Source: Nitrosopumilaceae archaeon (GTDB lineage: Archaea > Thermoproteota > Nitrososphaeria > Nitrososphaerales > Nitrosopumilaceae). From it: a stretch of DNA of 29,693 nucleotides. The position numbers and the translations under genes are program-made. Location: the NCBI GenBank assembly GCA_020027255.1, contig JAHRAP010000112.1:1-29693 (forward strand). Reading direction: 5' to 3'. The stretch's first letter is position 1; every line of letters begins with the position of its first letter. The notes under the pieces were generated by a model. That model had not been told where the DNA came from, did not search any database, and saw nothing but the letters and a program-made list of their open reading frames with translations. Shown piece by piece: positions 6,930 to 15,050 of the stretch.

Positions 6930-7532
6930 TTGGCAATTATACAAAAATCAATAGATATCAAAGTTCCAATAAGTACAGCCTTCACATATTTTGCTAGACC
7001 AGAGCATGTGTCTGATCAAATGACAGGGAAAGGTATTGCTATGACTGTGATACCAATGGATATAAAAGATGGAATGGGTGTGGGTACCACTTTTAGAATA
7101 ATCGGAGATTTTAACGGCAAGAGATTGGAATGGGATTGCATAACAACAGAATTTAAAAAAGAAGAACAAATATCGGCAAAAATGATCAAAGGTAAATTTA
7201 AAAAATGGGAAATAACTACCAAATTTAAATCCTTACAAGAAAATCTTACTAATATTACAATGGTAGTTAATTATGAATTACCATTTGGATTATTAGGGAA
7301 GCTTGTTAACATGATTGGATTTGGAAAATCAGCTTCTCGCGGAATGGAGACAGCGCTTTATAAAGTCAGGGGACTATTAGAAGGTAATGCCTCATTACCA
7401 GTGTACATAACACTAGATGCTTACAAAAAACTTATCGAAGAGAAGAAAAAAATGAATAACGCTCCAATATCATCAGTATTATCTACAGTTATTGAAAAAT
7501 ACAATAATATCACAACACAAATAAAAAACTGA
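6930..7532 (+). CDS. SRPBCC (START-like) lipid/ligand-binding protein
   Basis: The 200-residue product begins with a strand and helix (SIDIKVPISTAFTYFARPEHV) that match the start of the SRPBCC/polyketide cyclase-like fold. Alternating strands follow (TTFRIIGDFNGKRLEWDC, KWEITTKFKSL, NITMVVNYELPFG). The usual long C-terminal helix that closes the pocket follows at about residues 135-150 (SASRGMETALYKVRGLLEG). A further 50 residues, mainly helical and charged, are not part of the core domain. These proteins bind hydrophobic ligands such as lipids or quinones, and the ligand here cannot be read from sequence. The start is TTG in either choice (6924 or 6930). tRNA-Lys follows on the same strand. 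Confidence 0.78.
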   Translation: MAIIQKSIDIKVPISTAFTYFARPEHVSDQMTGKGIAMTVIPMDIKDGMGVGTTFRIIGDFNGKRLEWDCITTEFKKEEQISAKMIKGKFKKWEITTKFKSLQENLTNITMVVNYELPFGLLGKLVNMIGFGKSASRGMETALYKVRGLLEGNASLPVYITLDAYKKLIEEKKKMNNAPISSVLSTVIEKYNNITTQIKN

Positions 7533-7556
7533 ATAAAAATTTAAACATTACAACTG

Positions 7557-7630
7557 GGGTCTGTAGCTCAGCCAGGTAGAGTACTGGACTCTTAATCCAG
7601 TCGTCGAGGGTTCGAATCCCTCTAGACCCA
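7557..7630 (+). tRNA. tRNA-Lys (anticodon CTT)
   Basis: The acceptor stem is GGGTCTG/TAGACCC with discriminator A at 7630. The D stem is GCTC/GAGT, the anticodon stem CTGGA/TCCAG around CTCTTAA (anticodon CTT, Lys), and the T stem GAGGG/CCCTC with loop TTCGAAT. There is no intron, and CCA is not encoded. An oligo-T tract follows shortly after the gene (7646-7652). Confidence 0.96.
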
Positions 7631-7670
7631 TATATTTTAATAAAATTTTTGTTTGTTGTATGCATATAGT

Positions 7671-7817
7671 TCAATGCTTACAGTTACACATTACTAGCGT
7701 CATGTCAAATGTACAATCATGAGGCCCAATTGATCTAGAATTGATAGGTATTTTTTTCATACAATCTCCATGTCTGTTTTTCTTACAAAACCAGCAAATT
7801 TTATCCAAACTACTCAT
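7671..7817 (-). CDS. 48-residue cysteine/histidine-rich microprotein (putative zinc protein)
   Basis: This short gene encodes 48 residues from ATG 7817 (an in-frame ATG at 7823 would add two) to TGA at 7671. The protein has six Cys and three His: Cys8 and Cys11 (CWFC), His16, Cys19, His33, Cys35, Cys44, Cys46 and His48, with a KKN-R/KK basic stretch between. This density and pairing point to one or two zinc sites rather than chance; a random AT-rich frame would rarely hold so many Cys codons. It fills most of the gap between tRNA-Lys and ilvE and starts 44 bases after the ilvE stop on the same strand. Function unknown. A nucleic-acid-binding or redox/zinc-sensing role is inference. Confidence 0.68.
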   Translation of the reverse strand: MSSLDKICWFCKKNRHGDCMKKIPINSRSIGPHDCTFDMTLVMCNCKH

Positions 7818-7860
7818 AATCATATATGCCTCTTGACAATATCATATTAATTATCATACA

Positions 7861-8772
7861 TTAAATATAAAGTAACCATGACGAAAACCGTTTGTCATTT
7901 CCTGTAGTTATATTCATAAATTTACGTTGTAGTTTTCTAGTCATCGTTCCTGGATCTCCATTTCCTATTTTTATATGATCTATTTCAGTTACTGATTTTA
8001 CTTCCGCCGCTGTTCCTACCATAAATACTTCATCAGCTACATAAAGATCTTCTCTATCTAAATCCACTTCAGACACATGATCATTATCCAGCTTAACTAT
8101 TTTTATAATGCTATCTCGAGTTATTCCGTTAAAAATACCTGCTGTCAATGGCGGGGTGTATATACCTCCATCTTTCACAATAAAAATATGTTCTGCACTC
8201 CCTTCAGTAATTTTACCTTGATGATTTAACAGTATAGCTTCATCACATCCATCATTTAACGCTTCTATGCGTGCCAACGCCGCATTAGCATAATTAGAAG
8301 ATGCTTTAGCTTTCATAGGTTGCGATCTTGGATCTATTTTTATCCAACTAGAAATCTTACATTTAGCACCAGTTACATTTCCGGCGCTAGTTTCGCCAAT
8401 TTTCCACTCCCAACATGCGATTGAGACATTTATATCGTTTTTTGGAGTCAGTCCCATCTCTCCATGCCCATAATACACTATTGGTCTAATATAACATTCA
8501 TTTAATAAATTAGTCTTGACTGTTTTTATTATTGCGTTTGAGATCTGATCCTTAGAGTATGGAATTTTCATTGAATACATCTTGGCAGATCTGAAAAGTC
8601 TATCTACATGTTCAGATAATCTGAAAATCGCTGATCCGTTTTTGGTATTATAACAACGTATTCCCTCAAATATTGCTGTGGAATAATGTAATGCGTGAGT
8701 TAATACATGTATTTTAGCATCATTATAACATACTAATTTTCCATTCATCCAAATTTTTCTATTGTCTATCAT
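7861..8772 (-). CDS. ilvE: Branched-chain amino acid aminotransferase
   Basis: This 303-residue protein is a class IV PLP aminotransferase that makes Val, Leu and Ile from their 2-oxo acids and glutamate. The N-terminal part carries HALHYSTAIFEGIRCY, typical of IlvE. Lys156 in KASSNY is the Schiff-base lysine, and Glu194 in EGSAEHIF is the conserved acid pairing with the PLP ring nitrogen. GITRDSI and VGTAAEV are the phosphate- and substrate-side loops near the C-terminus. Length and motif order are those of the branched-chain enzymes rather than the shorter D-amino acid or aminodeoxychorismate lyase members. The start is ATG 8772. Aspartokinase lies 71 bases upstream on the same strand, so an amino-acid biosynthesis pair is likely. 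Confidence 0.93.
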   Translation of the reverse strand: MIDNRKIWMNGKLVCYNDAKIHVLTHALHYSTAIFEGIRCYNTKNGSAIFRLSEHVDRLFRSAKMYSMKIPYSKDQISNAIIKTVKTNLLNECYIRPIVYYGHGEMGLTPKNDINVSIACWEWKIGETSAGNVTGAKCKISSWIKIDPRSQPMKAKASSNYANAALARIEALNDGCDEAILLNHQGKITEGSAEHIFIVKDGGIYTPPLTAGIFNGITRDSIIKIVKLDNDHVSEVDLDREDLYVADEVFMVGTAAEVKSVTEIDHIKIGNGDPGTMTRKLQRKFMNITTGNDKRFSSWLLYI

Positions 8773-8843
8773 ATGTAATCGAATTCAAGTTTTCGTAATT
8801 TAAAGAATTATTTACAATATAATTTGTCTTCATTAATATCACC

Positions 8844-10259
8844 CTAAATGAATTTTATAGTGGATTTAATAGAATGTACTGCATTTATTGCTTTTTCAAT
8901 ATTATTATCAGAATCTTTAATTATTACTATTATCCGCGAAGTTTCTTCCTGTGCATCAATATTTAATATGTTTACTCCTACATTTCCAATGCTGTGCCCA
9001 ATTTTACTTACAACTTGTTGAACTCTCCACATGTCATCTCCTATCACAGTAATTACGCCTCTATTGTATATTATATTTGCCAATGGATCGAAACTTAATA
9101 AATATCTCTCATTACGTTTTATATAATTACCATCTAAAAATAAAATTCGTGCAAATTCTATACCGTCCTTTGTAAAAGGAGATAATACTACATATTCTTT
9201 GTAACGTCTATTGGTATTGAGAGATTTTAATAATTTGTTTACACATGAAGATTCAATTCTCAACACAGCACAATTTTTTTTCCCAGTAACGATCTTCAAT
9301 GGATGTACATGTTCATATTCAATTTTTTTTTGTATTGTTGTTATTCTTGACGGGTTCTTCATATTAGTTATTTTAAGAGGAATCTCAACTCCATTCTCTA
9401 TTATCTCTTTAATTACAATTGGATCCAAAATTTTCATTCCAAACATTCCAGCTAATCTAGCTTCATTATAAGATAATTTTTTGATCTCTGTTAATTCATC
9501 ATGTACAATTTTTGGATCTGCAGAAACAACAGAGCTATCTTTTTCGAATGATATTTCAACTTCGTATTTATCATGTAGTAATATGCCTAGATCTACAGCG
9601 GTTCTATCTGAACCTCCTCTTTCATATGTTGTCATGATTCCTTCCACTGTTTTACCAATAAACCCGCCTATGCACACAGCTATATTATTTTTTAATAAAT
9701 GTTCTATATGCTTTATTTTTTTCGTAGATTCAGACAGCAAAAAATTTGCATTTTCTATATTATGATCTGTAATTATTGGCCAACAATCAAACGAAATTGA
9801 TTCAGAATCTACTCCATAACTTTGCATAACATATTTCATCACATGTGACATGAGTATTTCTCCAGAATATGCAAGTGATCTAGATCTTATATCATCTGAA
9901 AAATCATTTTTTACTTTTGCTTCTTCTAATGCTAGTTTTGATTTTGTTAAATACGATCCGATTAATTCATTAACATGATTTTTATATTTTTTTTGTAAAA
10001 ATTTTGTGATATTTTTATACGTTTCAATTTGATTCAAAGACATTATTTCATCATTATGTAATTTTTGGCTTATGTCTAATACCACGTCTGTCATTGATTG
10101 AATTTGTTGTTTTTTAATTGTAAGTGGCGCAGAAAAAACCACAATAATTTTGGTTGATTTTTTTTTAAAAGCTTGAATGCGTTGTATTATTGTTGGTATA
10201 TTTATGCCATTTACCCCTATTGCACTACCGCCGAATTTTGCTATGATTAATTTAGTCAA
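8844..10259 (-). CDS. lysC: Aspartate kinase
   Basis: The 471-residue product phosphorylates aspartate, the first step toward lysine, threonine and methionine. The N-terminal KFGGSAIG (residues 8-15) is the kinase signature, with Ala in place of the more usual second Ser. TYERGGSDRTA (211-221) is the phosphate-binding loop, and SADPK (246-250) and the GMKILDP stretch (274-280) complete the catalytic domain. Residues about 320-471 form two regulatory ACT-type units (AVLRIESSCV and VGVNILNIDAQEETSRIIVIIKD), the usual site of feedback inhibition. The loop before SADPK (FEKDSSVV) departs from the common DVDGV form, so substrate contacts may differ. The start is TTG 10259. ilvE follows in the same direction. 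Confidence 0.93.
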   Translation of the reverse strand: MTKLIIAKFGGSAIGVNGINIPTIIQRIQAFKKKSTKIIVVFSAPLTIKKQQIQSMTDVVLDISQKLHNDEIMSLNQIETYKNITKFLQKKYKNHVNELIGSYLTKSKLALEEAKVKNDFSDDIRSRSLAYSGEILMSHVMKYVMQSYGVDSESISFDCWPIITDHNIENANFLLSESTKKIKHIEHLLKNNIAVCIGGFIGKTVEGIMTTYERGGSDRTAVDLGILLHDKYEVEISFEKDSSVVSADPKIVHDELTEIKKLSYNEARLAGMFGMKILDPIVIKEIIENGVEIPLKITNMKNPSRITTIQKKIEYEHVHPLKIVTGKKNCAVLRIESSCVNKLLKSLNTNRRYKEYVVLSPFTKDGIEFARILFLDGNYIKRNERYLLSFDPLANIIYNRGVITVIGDDMWRVQQVVSKIGHSIGNVGVNILNIDAQEETSRIIVIIKDSDNNIEKAINAVHSIKSTIKFI

Positions 10260-10344
10260 TTAAATAACAATTATCTATGTAATACTAATTATTTTATATA
10301 TCTTATAGTTTTTTGTTTTAAATCTATATTCATTATATTAAAAG

Positions 10345-10350
10345 TTTAAA
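10345..10350 (+). promoter_or_regulatory. TATA box of tRNA-Val
   Basis: The bases tttaaa are centred about 26 bases before the first base of tRNA-Val (10374). Transcription would start at or next to the mature 5' end, leaving almost no leader. Confidence 0.5.
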
Positions 10351-10373
10351 TTGATTCCAATTAGTAAAACCCT

Positions 10374-10448
10374 GGGCTCGTGGTCTAGCTCAGTTATGAC
10401 ATTGCCTTTACACGGCAAAGTTCCAGGGTTCAAATCCCTGTGAGCCCA
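10374..10448 (+). tRNA. tRNA-Val (anticodon TAC)
   Basis: The acceptor stem is GGGCTCG/TGAGCCC with discriminator A. The D stem is the three-pair GTC/GAC form, the anticodon stem TTGCC/GGCAA around TTTACAC (anticodon TAC, Val), and the T stem CAGGG/CCCTG with loop TTCAAAT. No intron is present and CCA is not encoded. The convergent radical SAM gene ends 32 bases downstream. Confidence 0.96.
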
Positions 10449-10479
10449 TACGACACTATAACTCAAACTTGAAGCCAGA

Positions 10480-11358
10480 TCAAAAACCTCTAAAACCTAC
10501 TGGTCGAGAAGATTCTGGATGTTCTTTTAACCACGAAATTTGTTTTAACATATTGTTTTTATCAGATGGAAATGTGCCCTTTATAGAATATGCATTAGAC
10601 GCATGGTTGGCCCGGAAGACAATCTTTTTTTTAGTGTCTATGTTTTTGATCAACAATTCTAATTCATTCAACGCATCACTATCTTCTACAGGAATAAATT
10701 CTTCATTAAATTTAGCTAAAAATTCATTCTTGATACCATTTTCTAGATTTAACGTTAGGGCTCCAACATATGTTGGAGATATTGCATTTATTATTATTGC
10801 AGTTTCGGTTATGTGTTCTATTGTGTGTTTCTTACCTCCTAACCCCAATATTATCATACATGACAATTCATATCCAGATTTTTTTGCTTTTACACAAGAT
10901 TTGATTATTGTATCATGAGTCGCTCCTTTAGTAATTTTTTTAAGAATAACATTGGCGCCACTTTCTATGCCTAAATACAATAACTTTAATCCTGCATTAT
11001 TCATATCGATTAATTCCTTGTTGCTTTTTTTTAATAAATTCATTGGCATAGCATAACATGACACTCTTTCTAATTCTGGAAATTTATAGTATAGATACTT
11101 AAGAATTTCTATCATTGTATCTGTTTTTATATTCAATGCATCTCCATCTGCCAAAAACACTCTTCTTGTTTTTGGGAGCTTATTGGATATTTCCATTATT
11201 TCGTTTTTTATTTCAGGTAATGATTTTTCGTAATATTGTTTGCTTCTATACATATCACAAAATGAACATTTGTTATATGAACAACCTAGTGTTACTTGCA
11301 ATATCAACGATTCTGATTCTGATGGTGGTCTATAAACAGGGTAATCATAATCTAACAT
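10480..11358 (-). CDS. Radical SAM protein of unknown substrate
   Basis: This 292-residue protein has the iron-sulfur signature near its N-terminus with Cys26, Cys31 and Cys34 (LGCSYNKCSFC). This is the CX4CX2C spacing found in one branch of radical SAM proteins instead of the common CX3CX2C. A conserved acidic stretch (VFLADGDALNI, about 70-80) and YLGIESGANVILKKITKG (about 131-148) fit the SAM-binding beta strands, and MIILGLGGK (about 172-180) fits the later glycine-rich strand. No B12 domain or SPASM extension is seen. It is a cytoplasmic SAM-cleaving enzyme whose reaction cannot be read from sequence. Its ATG overlaps the stop of the CcdA-like gene by one base (TAATG), so the two are translationally coupled. 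Confidence 0.88.
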   Translation of the reverse strand: MLDYDYPVYRPPSESESLILQVTLGCSYNKCSFCDMYRSKQYYEKSLPEIKNEIMEISNKLPKTRRVFLADGDALNIKTDTMIEILKYLYYKFPELERVSCYAMPMNLLKKSNKELIDMNNAGLKLLYLGIESGANVILKKITKGATHDTIIKSCVKAKKSGYELSCMIILGLGGKKHTIEHITETAIIINAISPTYVGALTLNLENGIKNEFLAKFNEEFIPVEDSDALNELELLIKNIDTKKKIVFRANHASNAYSIKGTFPSDKNNMLKQISWLKEHPESSRPVGFRGF

Positions 11359-12356
11359 TATTTTATAACTCCATTTAATTGCCTTTTATATTTTTTTAAG
11401 GCTATGCAAAAAATTGGAGGCAATAAAACCATACATAGAAATAATAAATTGAAATGCATTGAACTTAATATCAATTCATCGTCGTGATCATGAATATGAT
11501 TCATCATTAACTCAGAAGATGACGAATAAAACATCTCAATAATATTATTCCAGGTATTGTGTATTATTGTTTCCTCGTACCAACTGTGTCCTCCTGGCAA
11601 ACCATTTATTATTAACATAGAACCAATAAATATTAGCATAGATCCAGTGACATACTCTATATTTATTCTTTGTTTAACTAGTGTTTGTTTTACATTTATT
11701 CCAATTATTGTTATTATTGAAATAAGTATTAGCGGAATCGCTCTTCCTATTCCATGAATAAATCCTAATGTGGCTCCAATTTCTAAAGTACCTGTACTTG
11801 CAATGTACGTTAATAACCAATAAAACATGGGGTTTGGACATCCCACTCCTGCATTTCCTAAAAGTAATCCCATGAAAAATGATTTAACTAAATCTCCGCG
11901 TTTTTGAATAAATGTAGGCATTCCAGAATACGTAGGTAAATTTAGACGTATCAGATGAATCTGACTTAATCCAAACGCGAATGCAATTATTCCTGCTATT
12001 AAAAACATAATTGTTGAAACGGTATTTAATGCGACAATGTCGCCAATTTTTGCTATAATGATTCCATATATAGTTATTGTAATTGTTAAGCCCAATCCAA
12101 ATAACATGGACATGACCAGACCTTTTTTGTAACAATGACCCATACTTAATGGAATTATTATGAAAACTAGAGGCATAGTGCATGGAAGAATAATCATGGA
12201 TAATCCTGCTACATATGAGATTATCGCCCACATAGCATATTGCATATCATCATGAAAATCAAACCACATAATTAACGAAAAACATATTCCGATAATTATT
12301 GATGAAATTAAAATAAATATAAAACCAACAACAATTTTGGAGATCGAGCTATCCAT
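11358..12356 (-). CDS. ccdA: CcdA/DsbD-like thiol-disulfide transmembrane protein
   Basis: The 332-residue product has about eight hydrophobic helices. It matches the CcdA/DsbD transmembrane domain, which moves reducing power across the membrane for cytochrome or copper-centre assembly. The two functional cysteines are visible: Cys59 in IILPCTMPL of the first repeat and Cys173 in VGCPNPMFYW of the second. An extra loop between the last helices (about 258-300) holds a His/Asp/Met-rich stretch (MMNHIHDHDDE) that is outside the basic domain and could bind copper or another metal (inference). It starts at ATG 12356 and is divergent from the RNase H-like gene. The downstream radical SAM gene overlaps by one base. 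A thiol-delivery role for the CuA or blue copper proteins in this window is plausible but unproven. Confidence 0.85.
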   Translation of the reverse strand: MDSSISKIVVGFIFILISSIIIGICFSLIMWFDFHDDMQYAMWAIISYVAGLSMIILPCTMPLVFIIIPLSMGHCYKKGLVMSMLFGLGLTITITIYGIIIAKIGDIVALNTVSTIMFLIAGIIAFAFGLSQIHLIRLNLPTYSGMPTFIQKRGDLVKSFFMGLLLGNAGVGCPNPMFYWLLTYIASTGTLEIGATLGFIHGIGRAIPLILISIITIIGINVKQTLVKQRINIEYVTGSMLIFIGSMLIINGLPGGHSWYEETIIHNTWNNIIEMFYSSSSELMMNHIHDHDDELILSSMHFNLLFLCMVLLPPIFCIALKKYKRQLNGVIK

Positions 12357-12429
12357 ATTATAATTTGGTTATGTTTTACAATTTAATAAAAGATTTATTG
12401 TAGTTTAATCAAGTTTATCATGATTTTGT

Positions 12430-12783
12430 ATGCCGATTAATATTTTTGTAGATGGTTCTGGAGGAAATGATTCTGGATATGGTTTCTATGTAACAAATAC
12501 AGGAAACTCTCTATATGAAAAAAAACCTAATCTCACTAATAACCAAGCAGAATATATGGCCATAATACATGCACTCAAAACAATCAATACTGATGATGAA
12601 ATAATAATATATAGTGATTCCAAAAATACTGTGTGCCAACTGAATCATGAATATGCCATAAATAATGATCAATTAAGATCACTTGCAAGAGAAGTATGGG
12701 TCCTAATTAAACTATGTAAATCAGTAAAAATAATCTGGATACCAAGAAATAAAAATTTAGCTGGTAAAATGTTAGGAAGTTAA
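12430..12783 (+). CDS. RNase HI-like protein
   Basis: The 117-residue product has the RNase H fold: the first strand pair FVDGSGGNDSGYGFYV, then NNQAEYMAIIHAL and IIYSDSKNTVCQL. Three of the catalytic acids are present: Asp8, Glu41 and Asp63. The fourth position, which in classical enzymes lies in an N-x-A-D-x-L motif, reads NLAGKML (109-115), so the usual last Asp is Gly112. The protein also ends three residues later, at GS. It may cut the RNA of RNA-DNA hybrids with altered metal use, or act as a nucleic-acid-binding relative. A TATA-like box (12404-12409) about 24 bases before ATG 12430 suggests a leaderless message. It is divergent from the CcdA-like gene. Confidence 0.82.
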   Translation: MPINIFVDGSGGNDSGYGFYVTNTGNSLYEKKPNLTNNQAEYMAIIHALKTINTDDEIIIYSDSKNTVCQLNHEYAINNDQLRSLAREVWVLIKLCKSVKIIWIPRNKNLAGKMLGS

Positions 12784-12898
12784 AATTTATTATAAATAAT
12801 TGTATCATATAAATTCACAAATTGGTTTTTACATTGCATTTCAACATTTCGCATGAAAGCTTTTATTACACAATGACAAATCATCCAATAATAGCATA

Positions 12899-15001
12899 AT
12901 GACAAAATCATCATTGCTTTCGCCGAAATCAATCGCGATCATAGGCGCTTCTGATAAATCAGGAAGCATAGGTAATGCAATAACAGCTAATATTATCAAA
13001 GATTACGCTGGCAAATTTTTTTTTGTAAACCCTAAACGCAAAAAAATTTTTGGTAGTGAATCATACGCAAGTGTATTAAATATACAGACAACTATTGATC
13101 TAGCTATAATTATTACTAAAAATACTGTCGTGCCGCGAGTTTTAGAAGAATGTGGTAACAAACATGTAGGCGGCGCAGTAATTATCACTGCTGGATTTAA
13201 GGAAGTTGATGACCATGGTGCGCAACTGGAAAAAAAAATTAAACAAATAGCAGATAAGTATAAAATCAGAATTATTGGCCCTAATTGTTTAGGAATAATG
13301 AATTTAGACAAAAATGTAATGATGAATGCCACATTTCTTAAAACTACTCCATCTCACGGTAATATTGCATTGGTATCTCAAAGTGGTGCTATATGTGCCG
13401 CATTGGTAGAAGATGCAAGCGCACAAAACATAGGTTTCTCTGCAGTGGTTAGCATGGGTAATAAAACTGATGTTAATGAAGTTGACATATTAAATATGCT
13501 TGCTGATCATAAACAAACTAAAGTCATTATCATGTATCTTGAATACATATCAAACGTCAAAAAATTCATTGCTGTATGTAATAATATTACCAAATATAAT
13601 AAAATTAAGAAGCCTATCTTGATATTAAAGTCTGGGCGAAGCCCCGAAGGAGCTAAAGCTGCTATGTCTCATACTGGTGCAATAATGGGATCTGATAAAA
13701 TATATGATACCGTACTAAAACAATCTGGTGCTATTAGAGTAGATACAATGCAAGAATTATTTGATTATTCTGTTGCATTTTCAAAACAACCACTTCCATC
13801 CAAAGGAGATTTAGTTATATTATCTAATGCCGGTGGTCCTGCAATAATATCTACAGATGCATGTTCAAAATTCAAAATAAATATGGCTGATATAAGCACA
13901 ATCAGAAATAAAATAAATAAGATTATTCCTCCATGGGCTAGTTCCAGAAACCCAATAGATCTAGTAGGCGATGCAGATTATATACGATTTAAAATGGTCT
14001 TAGATTTAATTCTCTCGCATCCCAATGTAGGATCTGTGATCATTATGTGTACTCCATCCGCCACACTAAATTATGAAGATCTTGCGAATGTCATAGTGCA
14101 AAAATCTAAAAAACACAACAAAACCATATTAGCTAGTCTTATGGGATTAGATGAAGGGCCTAAAAATAAAGAAATTTTGAGTGATGGTAATATACCTTAT
14201 TATAATTATGCTGAAGACGCTGTGAGAACATTGCATACCATGATCAAATTTGTTAGATGGACTAAATCTAGTGCTGGAAAAATTAATAAATATATTGTAG
14301 ATGCAAACAAAGTTCGAGATATTTTTCTGAAAGTAAAAAAAGATGGTCGCAAAAACCTGTTAGAAGAAGAAGGACAAAAAATATTACAAGCTTACGGTTT
14401 TCCACTACCAAAAAGTTTTATTGCAAAAACTAAAAAAGACGCAGTTAAATTTGCAAATCAAATAGGTTATCCAATTGTTATGAAAATAGTTTCTCCACAA
14501 ATAATTCATAAATCAGATGCTGGTGGAGTTAAAGTAGGCATTAAAAATGATAAAGACGTAACTAAATCATTTGATGCAATAGTAAAAAACGTTCTACATT
14601 ATAATGATAAAGCTATAATCAAAGGTATTTTAATAACAGAAATGATTAATGACGGTTATGAATTGATCTTGGGATCAAAAAACGAACCTGGATTTGGACA
14701 TGTTGTCATGCTCGGTATGGGTGGCATATATGTAGAAGTATTCAAAGATGTTACATTCAAATTGGCTCCTATCACAAATCAAGACGCCAGCTCCATGATT
14801 AATTCTATTAAAACTAAAAAAATATTAGATGGTGTACGTGGAAATCCTCCAGCTGATATCAAAAAACTATCAGAATGCGTACAACGACTTTCACAATTAG
14901 TGGTAGATTTTCAAGAAATTAATGAATTGGATATAAACCCAATTCGAGTAATGAATCAAGGTCAAGGGTGTAAAATTTTGGATGTTAGAATAAGTATTTG
15001 A
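12899..15001 (+). CDS. 4-hydroxybutyrate-CoA ligase (ADP-forming acyl-CoA synthetase)
   Basis: The 700-residue product is a fused ADP-forming acyl-CoA synthetase. Residues about 5-140 form the CoA-binding Rossmann domain (SIAIIGASDKSGSIG). Residues about 150-460 hold the succinyl-CoA-synthetase-like parts, with the phosphohistidine His258 in AAMSHTGAIMGS. Residues about 480-700 are an ATP-grasp domain (GYPIVMKIVSPQIIHKSDAGG; acidic ending INELDINPIRV). Its neighbour 50 bases downstream is 4-hydroxybutyryl-CoA dehydratase. In Nitrosopumilus the gene next to that dehydratase has been shown to activate 4-hydroxybutyrate to its CoA ester, so I assign this substrate. The ADP-forming reaction is cheaper than the AMP-forming version in Crenarchaea. 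The alternative is 3-hydroxypropionate, which a paralogue elsewhere would handle. Confidence 0.9.
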   Translation: MTKSSLLSPKSIAIIGASDKSGSIGNAITANIIKDYAGKFFFVNPKRKKIFGSESYASVLNIQTTIDLAIIITKNTVVPRVLEECGNKHVGGAVIITAGFKEVDDHGAQLEKKIKQIADKYKIRIIGPNCLGIMNLDKNVMMNATFLKTTPSHGNIALVSQSGAICAALVEDASAQNIGFSAVVSMGNKTDVNEVDILNMLADHKQTKVIIMYLEYISNVKKFIAVCNNITKYNKIKKPILILKSGRSPEGAKAAMSHTGAIMGSDKIYDTVLKQSGAIRVDTMQELFDYSVAFSKQPLPSKGDLVILSNAGGPAIISTDACSKFKINMADISTIRNKINKIIPPWASSRNPIDLVGDADYIRFKMVLDLILSHPNVGSVIIMCTPSATLNYEDLANVIVQKSKKHNKTILASLMGLDEGPKNKEILSDGNIPYYNYAEDAVRTLHTMIKFVRWTKSSAGKINKYIVDANKVRDIFLKVKKDGRKNLLEEEGQKILQAYGFPLPKSFIAKTKKDAVKFANQIGYPIVMKIVSPQIIHKSDAGGVKVGIKNDKDVTKSFDAIVKNVLHYNDKAIIKGILITEMINDGYELILGSKNEPGFGHVVMLGMGGIYVEVFKDVTFKLAPITNQDASSMINSIKTKKILDGVRGNPPADIKKLSECVQRLSQLVVDFQEINELDINPIRVMNQGQGCKILDVRISI

Positions 15002-15021
15002 ATATAAACATCGTTTTAGAA

Positions 15022-15029
15022 TATTTATA
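15022..15029 (+). promoter_or_regulatory. TATA box of 4-hydroxybutyryl-CoA dehydratase
   Basis: The bases tatttata are centred about 26 bases before ATG 15051, which fits a separate leaderless promoter for the dehydratase within the 49-base gap after the ligase gene. Confidence 0.55.
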
Positions 15030-15050
15030 GTAGAACAATGTACCATTTAT

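Noticed and set aside
11884..12231. 115-codon minus-strand frame inside the CcdA-like gene
   Set aside because: It is out of frame with the real membrane protein, very rich in Asn, Tyr and His from AT-rich codons, and has no family features.
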